Notes: generated by a model from the sequence alone, not told the origin. A DNA stretch of 64,000 bases from Anastrepha obliqua (GCF_027943255.1 NC_072893.1:28914001-28978000), one strand, 5' to 3'. Positions 46,916-57,761 are shown, counted from the stretch's first letter. Numbers and translations: made by a program.

Positions 46916-47653
46916 TTTGAAATATTATATAATTACTGTCTTCAGAGACAATCAATAAAATTTGGCGATATGATTTTTGTGGAGCATTTTAATCCCCTAA
47001 TTTCTACTTGCAGTTTTATGCCTTTTTTGTTTTAAATAAAGTTTTATTAAAAAGGGTTAAATTGTTAAAAAGTGTTAAATGCATTAAAAAATGTACACTG
47101 AAAATTTGATTGGGACTCACCGAAGAATGAAAACTCTTACGGACCCTTCAACGAAAAACTGCTTCTAGCGCAAATTTCACAGCCCAACAAAAAAAGCACA
47201 TCGCCCAACAAATGTGTTTGTTTTTTCATTTTCTTTTAATTCACGCAATCATAATAAAAACAAAGAGGCGCTTACATATGGCATAAGCAAATATATGCAT
47301 CTGTATGTATGTATGTGTGTGTGTACACCTGTATTTATTTATTTCTCTTTGTTTACTATTCACAACATGCGGCGGTGTCTGGCCGTTGCCAATTTTGTGC
47401 TGCTTTTATTTTTGTTAATTAATTTATAAAAGTCTATGCAAATATACATTTGTGTGTACGTATGTATGTGTATGCGCAAATTTATAAAGTATTTGGTTCT
47501 TGTTGTTCCGCTTTACACTTTTTAATGACGTCGAAATGAACTAAAAGACAATGAAAACAAATTATATTACTTGAAAACTTTTCGTTAAGCCGGATCTTGT
47601 GGACTGTTTGCGGTGTGCGCTTTCCTTAATTGTTTAATTAATATTATTGATAA
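46916..47653. other. Unassigned AT-rich DNA
   Basis: Contains a TATGTATGTATGTGTGTGTG microsatellite near 47303. No gene or element end was seen. Confidence 0.4.
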
Positions 47654-47858
47654 TATAGGGTGGTGCAAAATGAAAGATTTATAATTTTTGCGTAATCATA
47701 TTTGCACTTCCAAACTAGACAGCTACAGTATGAGAAAAAAGCAACATTGCGCTGGAGGTCCATATAAATATTTTCATCACTCAAAATCATTGTTTTGTTA
47801 TTTAACAAAAAAGTTGTTGGAAAACGTAATTGGATGATTAATTTTGCGCCACCTTGTA
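47654..47858. mobile_element. MITE with GGTGGCGC ends, copy 2
   Basis: TAGGGTGGTGCAAAATGAAA and the inverse end TGATTAATTTTGCGCCACCT bracket 201 bp, with TA duplications at 47654-47655 and 47857-47858. The interior differs from copy 1 more than the ends do. It sits about 170 bp from the host exon on the side of its downstream intron. Confidence 0.82.
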
Positions 47859-48030
47859 CTTGATCTCGTTTTATAAATATTTCCTTAATTTAAATGCGAA
47901 TCAAGTATTGTAAATAATAATTTTAGCCCCCAATTTCTTTCCTGCTTTAAAGTTTGTTCTTCTTCTTTTGCAATTGTGTGACTTTGCATTTAACATTAAA
48001 TAAAATACACAAACAAAATATGCACCTCAC

Positions 48031-48275
48031 CGCCAAATTCGAGTTGGTTCGAAGTGTTGTTTGCGTTGTTGTTGTTGATGGTGTTGATGCTTTTCTTAAA
48101 ATCGTATACAACTGAATCGTGACACTTTAATTGACACTCGCGTGGCTTTTTTGCTGGTTGCATTGATTTCAATAAATTATGGATTTGGCGAGATGTATCT
48201 GTCACTGTGTCTGTAATATGCTCGTCAATCTTATCATTCCCCACATTGCAGAAGCGTAACAATGACTGTAGGCAG
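48031..48275 (-). CDS. Internal exon of an unidentified host gene
   Basis: The 245-bp minus-strand exon lies between an acceptor (CATAATTTTTCAG, then C at 48275) and a donor (GGCG then GTGAGGTG at 48031/48030). It is open for 81 codons, starting CLQSLLRFCNVGNDKIDEHI, continuing through DTSRQIHNLLKSMQPAKKP and RECQLKCHDSVVYDFKKSI, and ending in an Asn-rich stretch (INNNNANNTSN) before QLEFG. The entering intron is phase 2 and the leaving one phase 1. Codon composition is much richer in G and C than the surroundings, and no transposon family reads like this. Asn runs are common in fly proteins. I do not recognise the protein, and no second exon was found in the window, so flanking introns must be long or the neighbouring exons unrecognised. 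Confidence 0.6.
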
Positions 48276-48591
48276 CTGAAAAATTATGGATTTCAAGCTT
48301 CCGCTAAGTAAAGAGCGTGGCCAAATTATTATAGTAAATGCAGGCATATATTGAGCCTCTATTTTGTGCTTTAATGTTTATTTAGTAATTATTGAAAGAA
48401 CAAAATTTAACGCAGTGTGTAATGGAATTGTGAATGACCGGAATTTTCCAAGCACTCAGGTAATATTGCTCACAGCAGAGGGAATACAAAAGATGGCGTC
48501 GTGCGCCTTGCTATTCTACTATCAGTGAATTTGACAGAATTAGCTGATTTCCTGCTGTAATTATTGAATATTTGTAGTAATTTTATTGTTG
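48276..48591. other. Unassigned DNA upstream of the exon
   Basis: Between the exon acceptor and the mariner at 48592 I see no element end or gene; it is probably intron. Confidence 0.4.
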
Positions 48592-49629
48592 TACGAGGGT
48601 TACCTGCCTCGGGCCGCCATAGCCGAATGGGTTGGTGCGTGATTACCGTTCGGTTTTTTTCTAATAGGCGATCGACCCTCGGCAGGTAATAACGAACCTC
48701 CTCATAGAAAACCATTTACGCTTCGTAGTCGGCTTAAAACTGTAGGTCCTTCCATCTGTGGAACAACTCGGTAGGAGCTTGTCCAATCACCTAACAAGTG
48801 TACGCGCGAATTATTTACTTATTTAAAACACAGTAAAATTATAATGAAAATAGTTTCATTGTTTTTCAAAATATTCTTTTTGAAAGTCAATGCACTTCTG
48901 CAGTAGCACTTTTGCTGTTTAAAGGCTTCAGCAACGCCTGCAAGCGTAGAAAAACGTTGAACTCACTTTTATTTTTAATGTTCGGGAATAAGAAGAAAGA
49001 AATAATTCCAAGAAATCAGGTACCAAATAAGAGCTGTAAGACGGATGACTCATTAGTTCGATCTGTTGAGTGCTCAAAAACTTGGGTGTGTCGATATGTG
49101 AGAGGTCGCATTGTCTTGGTGAAGGATGATTTATCTTGGACGGTTTGTTTTCCCGCCGAAAACTTCTGGAAAGCAACTAGTTATGCACCACACAGACTTG
49201 ACTGTTTTAAGTTTCTCTAGTGGAACAGTTGCGACATGGCCAGATTTTCCGAAAAAAAACACCCTTCACGGAATTCATCCTGCAAGTATTGATGGCCACA
49301 TTGGAACTCGTTATACCAGCGTTTCCTTGTGCTGAGTGTGGTATTTCAACGCCAAAAGTCGAAGTAAGTTGATCAATGCACAACTGTCTCAATAATCCAC
49401 ATCGAAATTCGTAATAAATCATCGAATGGAAATTTTTTCGAGTTAATTCCATTTTTTGGCCGCGACGCATTTTTCAAATTATTGGAAAGGGAACCAATAA
49501 CGCTCGCAAGTGAAAACGTTATATGTCAGTTTACGCCAAAAAATACCAAACTTTTCGATAAAAATATTGAATTATAGTTCAGCAAACGTAGTCTTGCAAC
49601 GGCGCCAAATATAAAAGACAACCCTCGTA
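48592..49629 (-). mobile_element. Capitata/mellifera-type mariner, decayed, with SINE inside
   Basis: The left end TACGAGGGTT at 48592 and the right end AAAGACAACCCTCG plus TA at 49628 are inverted. Minus-strand text includes MELTRKNFHSMIYYEFRCGL near 49450 (compare MELNREHFRAIIFYNFRRGL in the 21410 copy) and TPKFLSTQQIELMSHPSYSS near 49060. The catalytic middle is deleted or scrambled. A SINE sits just inside the left end. Confidence 0.8.
48604..48832 (+). mobile_element. tRNA-headed SINE inside the mariner end
   Basis: The head GCCGCCATAGCCGAATGGGT, then TGGTGCGTGATTACCG, is A-box-like, and GCGATCGACCCTCGG stands at the B-box position. The body has CTCCTCATAGAAAACCATTT and GTCGGCTTAAAACTG, and the 3' end AACAAGTGTACGCGCGAATT. 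Mariner sequence resumes at about 48833 (TTTCATTGTTTTTCAAAATA), so the SINE landed in the mariner. Its target duplication was not resolved. Confidence 0.75.
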
Positions 49630-49689
49630 TACAGCGTATTTAAAATAATAGTGGAGCGACATATGGCACTGCAAAGTTTTAACGAGAAA

Positions 49690-50016
49690 TTTTGTATTTT
49701 TTTGCTTTTATAAAAATATATTTGATAAAAAATAAAAAACATAAAAGTATAAAAATAAAGAAAATATATAAAAACATAAAAATGTAAAAATATAAAACTC
49801 ATAAAAATATAAAAAGTATAAAAAATAGAAAAAATATAACAATATAAAAAACATAAATATATAAAAAATTAAAAAAAATATATAAGAATATAAAAACTAT
49901 AAAAAATTAAAAATATAAAAATATAAAAAATTAAAAAAATATAAAACGTTAAAAAAATAAAAATAAAAATAAAAATATTTAAAAAATATAAAAAACATAA
50001 AAGTATATAAATATTA
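49690..50016. repeat. A-rich ATAAAAATATAAAA array, part 1
   Basis: Irregular tandem strings of TATAAAAA with very few C or G. Together with 50589-51407 and 54014-54540 this appears to be one array later split by two insertions. Frames through it on either strand are low-complexity and not genes. At 49645 a short AATAATAGTGGAGCGACATA matches 2652. Confidence 0.8.
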
Positions 50017-50576
50017 TGTAAATTACTAAATGTAAATTACTCATTGATCGAGAATTTCACAGCGTTGCTGATCGGAGGTGGCGAGTGGAAACTACTTGCG
50101 TTACGACCAGACAAATCTGGCCATCCTACAATCTGAAACAGACAAAAACCCTTATAAGTCTTTCGAAACACGAACTAAGGCATATAACATCTCTTATCAC
50201 CGGCCACTGCCTTTTGGGCACTCACGCACGTCGGCTCGGGGTTCCTCAAAACGACCTGTGCAGATACTGCGAGGACGAAGATGAGGAAGTATCGAGCAGA
50301 CATTTGCTGTGCAGTTGTCCGGGTCTAGCCAGAAGTCGACTCGCTCTTCTAGGCTCTCCAACTATTGACAATCTTTCAGTACTCTCGGACCTGAAAATCG
50401 AATCTCTCATCAAATTTTCGAAACGAATTAATATCTTTGACCAAAATCTACAATAAAAATCTCGGTTAGGTGGGGAAATCATTTAAAATAATGAGCTCTA
50501 GGGCAACACAACGGACCCAACTTGCGGTCTATGTGGCACTCCGATGCGGGGTCACCCTTAAACCAACCAACCAACC
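50017..50576 (+). mobile_element. I/jockey-like LINE, 5'-truncated insertion
   Basis: A 560-bp piece with protein-coding text sits inside the AT array, flanked by ATATAAATATTA at 50005-50016 and again at 50577-50588. The frame 50085-50456 reads SLITGHCLLGTHARRLGVP, NDLCRYCEDEDEEVSSRHLL, CSCPGLARSRLALLGSP and ends KRINIFDQNLQ. It is the Cys-rich tail after RNase H and is still open. The 3' tail is (CCAA)n. The duplications lie in AT repeat, so chance cannot be excluded, but position and tail fit. Confidence 0.82.
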
Positions 50577-50588
50577 ATATAAATATTA

Positions 50589-51407
50589 AAATATAAAAAT
50601 ATATAAAGATGGGAGAATATAAAAAATATAAAAAAAAATAAAAATATAAAAAAACATAAAAAATACACAAAATATTAAAAATTTAAAAAATAAAAATATA
50701 AAAAATTTAAAAAAATAAAAATATAAAACATATAAAACATATACATAAAAATATACAAAATATAAAATATTTATAAAGTATAAAAAATATAAAAATAATA
50801 TATAAGAATATAAAAACATGAAAATATAAAAAACATAAAAATATAGAAAAATGTTATAGATTTAAAAATATAAAAATTAAAAAATATAACTTTATATATA
50901 TATAACTTTAAAGTTAATAATATAAAAAATACAAAAAATTAAAAATATAAAAAAATTAAAAAAGAAATCAAATATAAGAAATATAAGAATATAAAAATAT
51001 AAAAGACTAAAAAAATAAAAATATAAATATTTAAAAAATATAAAAAATATAAAAAAAATTAAAAATATATAAATATTAAAATATAAAAATATTATATACA
51101 AAATATAAAAAATATATAACGATATGAGAATATAAAAAATATAAAAAAAATAAAAAATATTATATAAAAAAATAAAAATATAAAAAAATAAAAAATATTA
51201 TATAAAAAAATAAAAATATAAAAAAATAAAAAATATAAAAAAATAAAAAATATAAAAAAAATAAAAAATACACAAAATATTAAAAATTTCAAAAACAAAC
51301 ATACAAAAAATTAAAAAAAAAATACACAAAATATTAAAAATTTCAAAAATAAACATACAAAAAATAAAAATATAAATATTTAAAAAATATAAAATATTTA
51401 TAAAGTA
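50589..51407. repeat. A-rich ATAAAAATATAAAA array, part 2
   Basis: Same composition as part 1. Short near-exact tandem strings occur, such as AAAAATAAAAATATAAAAAA at 51165-51235. It ends exactly at the Helitron-like 3' terminus (A then CTAG on this strand). Confidence 0.8.
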
Positions 51408-53811
51408 CTAGCAAACCCGGCCCCCTTCGCTGGGCACACTAAAATAGAATAGATATGGTTTAGAACAGAAAATATATGGTTTTCATATTATTTATTTCTT
51501 TATTCTTTATTCAAGCGCTTTGTTTTTGAGTAAATATAAAATATAAATTGAAAACAGGAAAAAGGAAGATTGTTTTTAAATTTCAAATCAATGCATATGA
51601 ATAAACAATCGTCTTTTTTCCTGATCATCCATGCATTTTTCGTTTCAATTTATATGTTTAATTAAGCATTGGAGCTTTTTTAACCATTATCCATTTATAT
51701 TTTTCAAAAAAAAAAAAAAAAACGAAAAAAAAATTTTTTACCACGAACACATAATTTCATTCGGATTTCACATTAAATTCTCAAATTTCGTAAGAAATTA
51801 TTCACTGTTCCAAAATCCACTCCAAAAAAATTCACAAACAATTTTTACATGTTGCACTTACGTTTTTTCCTTATGGCATCCAAATCAAAAAGAAATATTG
51901 ACACATTGTAACTCACACTGTCAATTTGACAGTTCAGTTCCGCCCCAAGCGTTAAAAAAGTAAGCAACATTATGGCTGGCTGAAAAGAACGCTGTACCCG
52001 TTGCCACTGCTCCGAATTACAACCAAACTTTACGAAACCCATTTTCAATACTTACTTAACAATGTGTGTAAGTTTGGTTTAATTCGGTGCAAAGACACGG
52101 CGGGTCCACGTTTTGGCATATATTTCGAGACCCTAGTCATCAATAGGTATGAAAATTACCCCGTATTAAAGCACTTATCTCGAGACCCCAGTCACGGAGC
52201 GGCATGAAAAATACTCTGTACTAAAGCATTCACCAACAGCTTCAATTTGATATCCATATTGTACAAACACATTCTAGGGTCCACGTTTTGGTTTCTATCT
52301 CGAGACCCTAGTCACGGAGCGGATGGAAATACTCTGAACTAAAGCATTCACCAACAGCTTCCATTTGATACCCATATTGTACATACACATCCGAAGGTTA
52401 CCCGGGTCCACGTTTTGACCTATATCTCGAGCCCTATCCACCAATAGGTATCCAAACTATACGGAAACCATCTTCAATACCTCCTTAACAATGTGTGTAA
52501 GTTTGGTTTAATTCGGTGCAAGACCCTAGTCATCAATAGGTATGAAAATTACCCCGTATTAAAGCACTTATCAACAGCTTTCGTTTGATACCCATATTGT
52601 GCATACACAACCAAAGGTTATCCGGGTCCACGTTTTGACCTATATCTCGAGACCCCAGTCACGGAGCGGCATGAAAAATACTCTCTACTAAAGCATTCAC
52701 CAACAGCTTCAATTTGATATCCATATTGTACAAACACATTCTAGGGTCCACGTTTTGGTCTCTATCTCGAGACCCTAGTCACGGAGCGGATGGAAATACT
52801 CTGAACTAAAGCATTCACCAACAGCTTCCATTTGATACCCATATTGTACATACACATCCGAAGGTTACCCGGGTCCACGTTTTGACCTATATCTCGAGCC
52901 CTATCCACCAATAGGTATCCAAACTATACGGAAACCATCTTCAATACCTCCTTAACAATGTGTGTAAGTTTGGTTTAATTCGGTGCAAAGACACGGCGGG
53001 TCCACGTTTTGGCATATATTTCCAGACCCTATTCATCAATAGCTATGAAAATTATCCCGTATTAAAGCACTTATCAACAGCTTTCATTTGATACCCATAT
53101 TGTACATACACAACCAAAGGTTACCCGGGTCCACGTTTTGACCTATATCTCGAGACCCCAGTCACGGAGCGGCATGAAAAATACTCTGTACTAAAGCACT
53201 CACCAACAGCTTCAATTTGATATCCATATTGTACATACACATCCGAAGGTTACCCGGGTCCACGTTTTGACCTATATCTCGAGCCCTATCCACCAATAGA
53301 TATCCAAACTATACGAAAACCATCTTCAATACCTCCTTAACAATGTGTGTAAGTTTGGTTTAATTCGGTGCAAAGACACGGCGGGTCCACGTTTTGGCAT
53401 ATATTTCCAGACCCTAGTCATCAATAGGTATGAAAATTACCCCGTATTAAAGCACTTATCAACAGCTTTCATTTGATACCCATATTGTACATACACAACC
53501 AAAGGTTACCCGGGTCCACGTTTTGACCTATATCTCGAGACCCAGTCACGGAGCGGCATGAAAAATACTCTGTACTAAAGCATTCACCAACAGCTTCCAT
53601 TTGATACCCATATTGTACATACACATCCGAAGGTTACCCGGGTCCACGTTTTGACCTATATCTCGAGCCCTATCCACCAATATGTATCCAAACTATACGG
53701 AAACCATCTTCAATACCTTCTTAACAATGTGTGTAAGTTTGGTTTAAGTCGGTGCAGACACGCCCGGTTAGCGAACACACACAAAAAGTTGACTTTATTT
53801 TATATATAAGA
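51408..53811 (-). mobile_element. Helitron-like element, copy 2, 2.4 kb
   Basis: Read on the minus strand it starts A|TCTTATATATAAAATAAAG and ends CCCAGCGAAGGGGGCC...TTTGCTAG|T, that is 5'-TC, a 3' hairpin and CTAG, inserted between A and T with no duplication. No RepHel gene is present. The 3' side (51412-52000) is unique AT-rich sequence including a TGTCAATTTGACA palindrome; the rest is tandem repeat. Copy 1 at 42674 shares both ends. Confidence 0.82.
52090..53790 (-). repeat. Tandem repeat of about 128 bp in the Helitron-like element
   Basis: At least a dozen units each begin near GGGTCCACGTTTTGACCTA and carry TATCTCGAGACCCAGTCACG, GAGCGGCATGAAAAATACTC, AAAGCATTCACCAACAGCTT and GATACCCATATTGTACATAC. 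Starts fall near 52101, 52277, 52404, 52624, 52744, 52998, 53128, 53257, 53385, 53512 and 53638. Variant units with CAATGTGTGTAAGTTTGG recur every three to four units (52467, 52943, 53322, 53708), giving a higher-order period of roughly 385-470 bp. Confidence 0.88.
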
Positions 53812-54013
53812 TTTTTTTCAGTTTGTGTCCTAAAAATCCAAATATCTTACGGAACCCTATTTTTTTCCAAAATAAAATGTAATCCATGTTACTCGTGGAT
53901 AATGTAGTTTTCGAATGGTGAAAGAATTTTTAAAATCGGTCCAGTAGTTTTTGAGCCTATTCGTTACAAACAAACAAACAAACAAAGTTTTCCTCTTTAT
54001 AATATTAGTATAG
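53812..54013 (+). mobile_element. LINE 3' tail fragment
   Basis: AAAATCGGTCCAGTAGTTTT, then ACAAACAAACAAACAAAG, then CCTCTTTATAATATTAGTAT and AGAT form an ending I associate with widespread insect RTE-type 3' tails. It touches the Helitron 5' end and the AT array. No coding part is present. Assignment is from memory. Confidence 0.5.
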
Positions 54014-54540
54014 ATAAACAATATAAAAATAATAAATTAAAAATATGAAAAGTATAAAAATATAGAAAAATGTTATAGATATAAAAAATATAAAAAATAT
54101 AAAAATTAAAAAATATAAATATAAAAAATTAATAATATAAAAAGTACAAGAAATTAAAAATATAAAAAAATTTAAAAAATTAAAAATATAGAAATATAAG
54201 AATATAAAAATATAAAAAATTAAAAAAATAATATAAATAATAATAAATAATATAAAATATAAATATTTAAAAAATTTAAAAAATATAAAAAACATAAAAA
54301 TATAAAAAATTTAAAAAAAATATAATATAAGAATATAAAAAATATAAAATAAATAAAAAATATAAAATATAAAAAGTATAAAAGTATAAAATGTATAAAA
54401 AATTTATAAATTATATAAATTTAAAAATTTAAAAATGTAAAAATATAAAAATATAAAAAGGATAAATATATAAACAATATAAGAGGGTAAAAATATAAAA
54501 AATAACAAATATTTATTATAAATATATAATGTTGTATACT
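54014..54540. repeat. A-rich ATAAAAATATAAAA array, part 3
   Basis: The same low-complexity composition as parts 1 and 2 resumes after the inserted elements and fades out near 54540. Confidence 0.8.
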
Positions 54541-54629
54541 TTAACAAAAAAACATTTTAAAAATTTCGAAAAATTGTCATAAGAATTTAAATTTTTTTAA
54601 CCAGAATTCCTAGAAAATTTCAAATATGA

Positions 54630-54715
54630 TTTTTTATAGCCCATTGAATTTTGTTGTAATAAAGTGTCAGTTTAAAGTGACTCAAAATTCGCGTTGATTT
54701 TTTATAATGTTTTCA
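54630..54715 (+). repeat. Dispersed core repeat, copy
   Basis: TTTTTTATAGCCCATTGAAT, GTTGTAATAAAGTGTCAG and GTGACTCAAAATTCGCGTTG align with the copies at 30160, 42018 and 43745. Confidence 0.7.
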
Positions 54716-56495
54716 TTTATAACCAAAAGGAGTTTTCCTTCAACATTGTTTATCAAAACTCTCTCAATATCTTGAAAATGAAACCCAATAGGTTCACATT
54801 TGTAAGTTCATGCATTGCATTGGATTTTAATTTTCTTATAACCCATGGTGAAAAGATTTTTAGAGGGGTACTACCTAACAGACCTTTATTCGGCTCTGAG
54901 CGAATTTGATAGATATGCCAACGTCATTCGTTTTGTGTTTCAGTAAGCTAAAGCTAAATTTTGTGCAACACAAAACGAGTGACGTAGAATTCAAAGTTCC
55001 CCTCAACAAATTTTTTTTCACGATACTTAACGAGCAAACCTGGTATCTATCATCCTTGCTTAAAACCAACTTTAGCACCAGCTTCTGATGAATTAAAATT
55101 TAAGCCCAGGTCTAAGCTAGAAAAAAGTTACCAAATCGACTATGATTAAAATAATCTATGGGTTTTCTTCAATCTGTGTTCAACTATTATAGAACCGGCT
55201 TATTTTTGGCGATGATTATGCGTCATTGGAATATTTCATGGTTCCTAACGAAGTGGAGCACTCGCGACAGTGGTGCAACTGTACCTTATCTAAGCTCTCG
55301 CTCTCTCCGACCTTGAAGTGGTGGTTTAACTTTTTCTTTAAACAAAGTGTCGATATTTATTACTAATAAATTAACTGCGTACACAATAGTTACACATCAT
55401 AAATCAGCCATTAATTGTGTCAACAATTAAAAAATAAGAATCACTAAAATATTCTATTAGTGCAACAAAAAGACAAAACAAAAAAAAAACACATTGCAGT
55501 CAATGATCATCATTATCATCTTATTTATGGTCAGTGTGAGTGTGAGTGAGTAATTCACCTATGTGCCGTCGTAAAATCCCAATTAAATTTAAATAATTTA
55601 TCGTGTTTTCGAATTTGCCTTTTTGCTTAAGCGCTCGTAATCGAGTTTGTGTTCGCGCACTCGTATTTCATACTCGTTGCGCGCGCACTTAGCGAACTCA
55701 GTTATGTATAATTTATAACATTTTTTGTGACGGATTACAACTGTTGCTTATTACAACAATATCTGTTTTGATTCTGATTATGAATGTATTATATTATACC
55801 CTACGCGAGAGCCGCCGACACCCCGGTGTGTAATAAGCGGCTGTAGTGTTGCAATCCCTGTCGCCTGGGGTAATTAATAATACATAAATGATGTGGTGGA
55901 TGGGGCCGTAACTGGTTCAAGGTTATGGCCTGTTCCTGTTAGCGCGGTTTATTGTACTCTACTATTTAGAAATAAATTCTACAAATATGTACACAAAAAC
56001 CAACAAAAAACATGAAAAGTGTAAAAATATAAAGAAAAACGCAAAAACAACTGTTAATTCCTTTTTATGACCTTTCCACTTATGATTTTCGTCGCACATC
56101 AACGCTGGTTCCTAATTATTTATACGATGTTTCATTTGTTTCGGAATTTTCCATATTTGCCTCATGGGCAGAAATTGAATATGTTTTTTCTTTACATTTC
56201 TTTTTAGTTGAAATATTTTCGTACATAGAGTATGGGTTTATATGTATGTGTGGGAATTTAGTTATTATTTTGCCATAAGAGTGTCCCTTGTGAATTTATT
56301 AAGTAGGTATGTGTGTATGTAGATGATTTTGAAGGTTCACTATGTCTTTTTTAGGCGCGCACTTGGACCTAAGGGTACTAGAAATTCGTTCGCATAACGG
56401 TTGTATGTACATCGAGATAGATATAAACATATGTATATCAAAATGCTCAGAATGATGAGGAGAGTCGATGCGTGACACGATTACTCGAGCAAACA
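54716..56495. other. Unassigned DNA, partly less AT-rich
   Basis: An inverted pair, ACGTCATTCGTTTTGTGTT near 54921 and AACACAAAACGAGTGACGT near 54967, forms a hairpin-like structure. At 55620-55980 the sequence is less AT-rich, free of transposon similarity and rich in CG-containing words (CGCGCGCACTTAGCG, CCGCCGACACCCCGGTG); it may be unique host regulatory DNA. No gene was recognised. Confidence 0.35.
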
Positions 56496-57760
56496 TTAAG
56501 GGGGAATTCTGGTCTAGACGCCTTAATTTTAGGTATTTTTAAAACTAAGATAAAAAAAAAAGAAAAACATTTTTACTATCAATTTTTTATGGTTTTTATT
56601 AATATTGAAAAAGTATAAGAAAAAATTAATCCAAAAAAAAAAAAGCGTGGAATTACAGGCCGGCGGCGTGGGGGCTACATAAAACACGGTGTTCCATCGT
56701 TAACATGATTCCAACCCTTGTAGTGATCTAAAACAAACAAATTAAAAAAATTCTTCTTTAGTTAGGATGTCGCTATCGGATTACGCCAAATCAAAGAAAA
56801 AAAAAATTCACAAAATGGCATCAACTTGAAAAAACAAAAAAATTTGTTTACTCTGTTTTTTTACCTTCTCAAATTTTTTAAAAATACTTAATAATAAATA
56901 CTTAAAAATAAATTTTTCAAAATCTGAGACAGGTGCGATAGACAAATGCATAATAAAAAATTCTTATCAAACTTCAAAGCGATCGGTCAAGTAGAACTTG
57001 AGATATCATGATGACGACCATCTCAAAAAAAGTAGTTTTGAGAAAATCGCGTTTGAAGTTTAAGCAACAATTCCAATAGAATAACTTAGATCATAATATT
57101 TACTACTCACTCTGGATTAATCGGCGATATATTTCCTGGTATATATTATAGAAGTATAAAGTATATACATACATATATGTATAGAATAAATAAAGGTTGT
57201 GTGGGATACAAAAGATTTTGTGGAAAGAACGAGTCCTCAAGTCATCCGGTAACATCTCGTCCCCTTTCTGTGTTAACCTCGTAAATTCATTTTTTTTTCG
57301 AAATTGAGATTTTTAGTGAAAAACACTCCTTAGCACTCCTGTTACGTAAAACAAAACAAACAATGTTCATAATGATTATAGAATTTTTTTCAGAGCGTTT
57401 CGATTTTTCTCGTATCTACATGCTCGAATTCAAAAACCTCGTATCTACTATAAGTATCGTATCAAATAAGTTATAACTTTTCATAGAAGTTAAGTAACTC
57501 TAAACATTTTTATCGATTTACTGAAAATTATGATTTTGTAGATACGAGGTTAACACGGAAAGGGGGCGATCTGCCGTTCATTGTGCGATTCGCTCCACTC
57601 GGCCGGCTTAGACGCCACGTCACAAGATCCGCTGTGTCTCCGAAAATAATTCGAATTTTGAAAAATCCGTTGAAGGGCATATTTTGGAAGGTCTAAACTT
57701 TGAAAATATGCAAAAAATAAATCGATTTTTTCAAATTTTTAGACCAGAATACCCCCTTAA
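56496..57760. mobile_element. TTAA-flanked element, copy 4, with a guest element
   Basis: TTAA at 56496-56499 and 57757-57760 flank 1257 bp with ends GGGGGAATTCTGGTCTAGAC and its inverse TTAGACCAGAATACCCCC. The interior has GAGAAAATCGCGTTTGAAGT. It is longer than its relatives partly because another TIR element (57261-57566) lies inside; without it the length is about 950 bp. No transposase is present. Confidence 0.83.
57261..57566. mobile_element. TIR element nested in TTAA copy 4
   Basis: CCCCTTTCTGTGTTAACCTC at the left and GAGGTTAACACGGAAAGGGG at the right are inverted over about 20 bp and bracket roughly 306 bp. CGTATCTAC words occur inside both flanks and in the middle. I could not settle the target duplication, so the superfamily is unknown. 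Confidence 0.65.
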
Positions 57761-57761
57761 A

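Noticed and set aside
49572..51298. Several Phe/Ile/Tyr-rich open frames in the A-rich arrays, which look like membrane proteins.
   Set aside because: They are translations of TATAAAAA strings without real codon structure. The same applies to 32491-32709, 54005-54295 and 60655-60867.
52090..53790. The regular repeats as a CRISPR array.
   Set aside because: Units are contiguous and diverged, with no constant repeat plus unique spacers, and the host is a eukaryote. It is a tandem satellite in a Helitron-like element.
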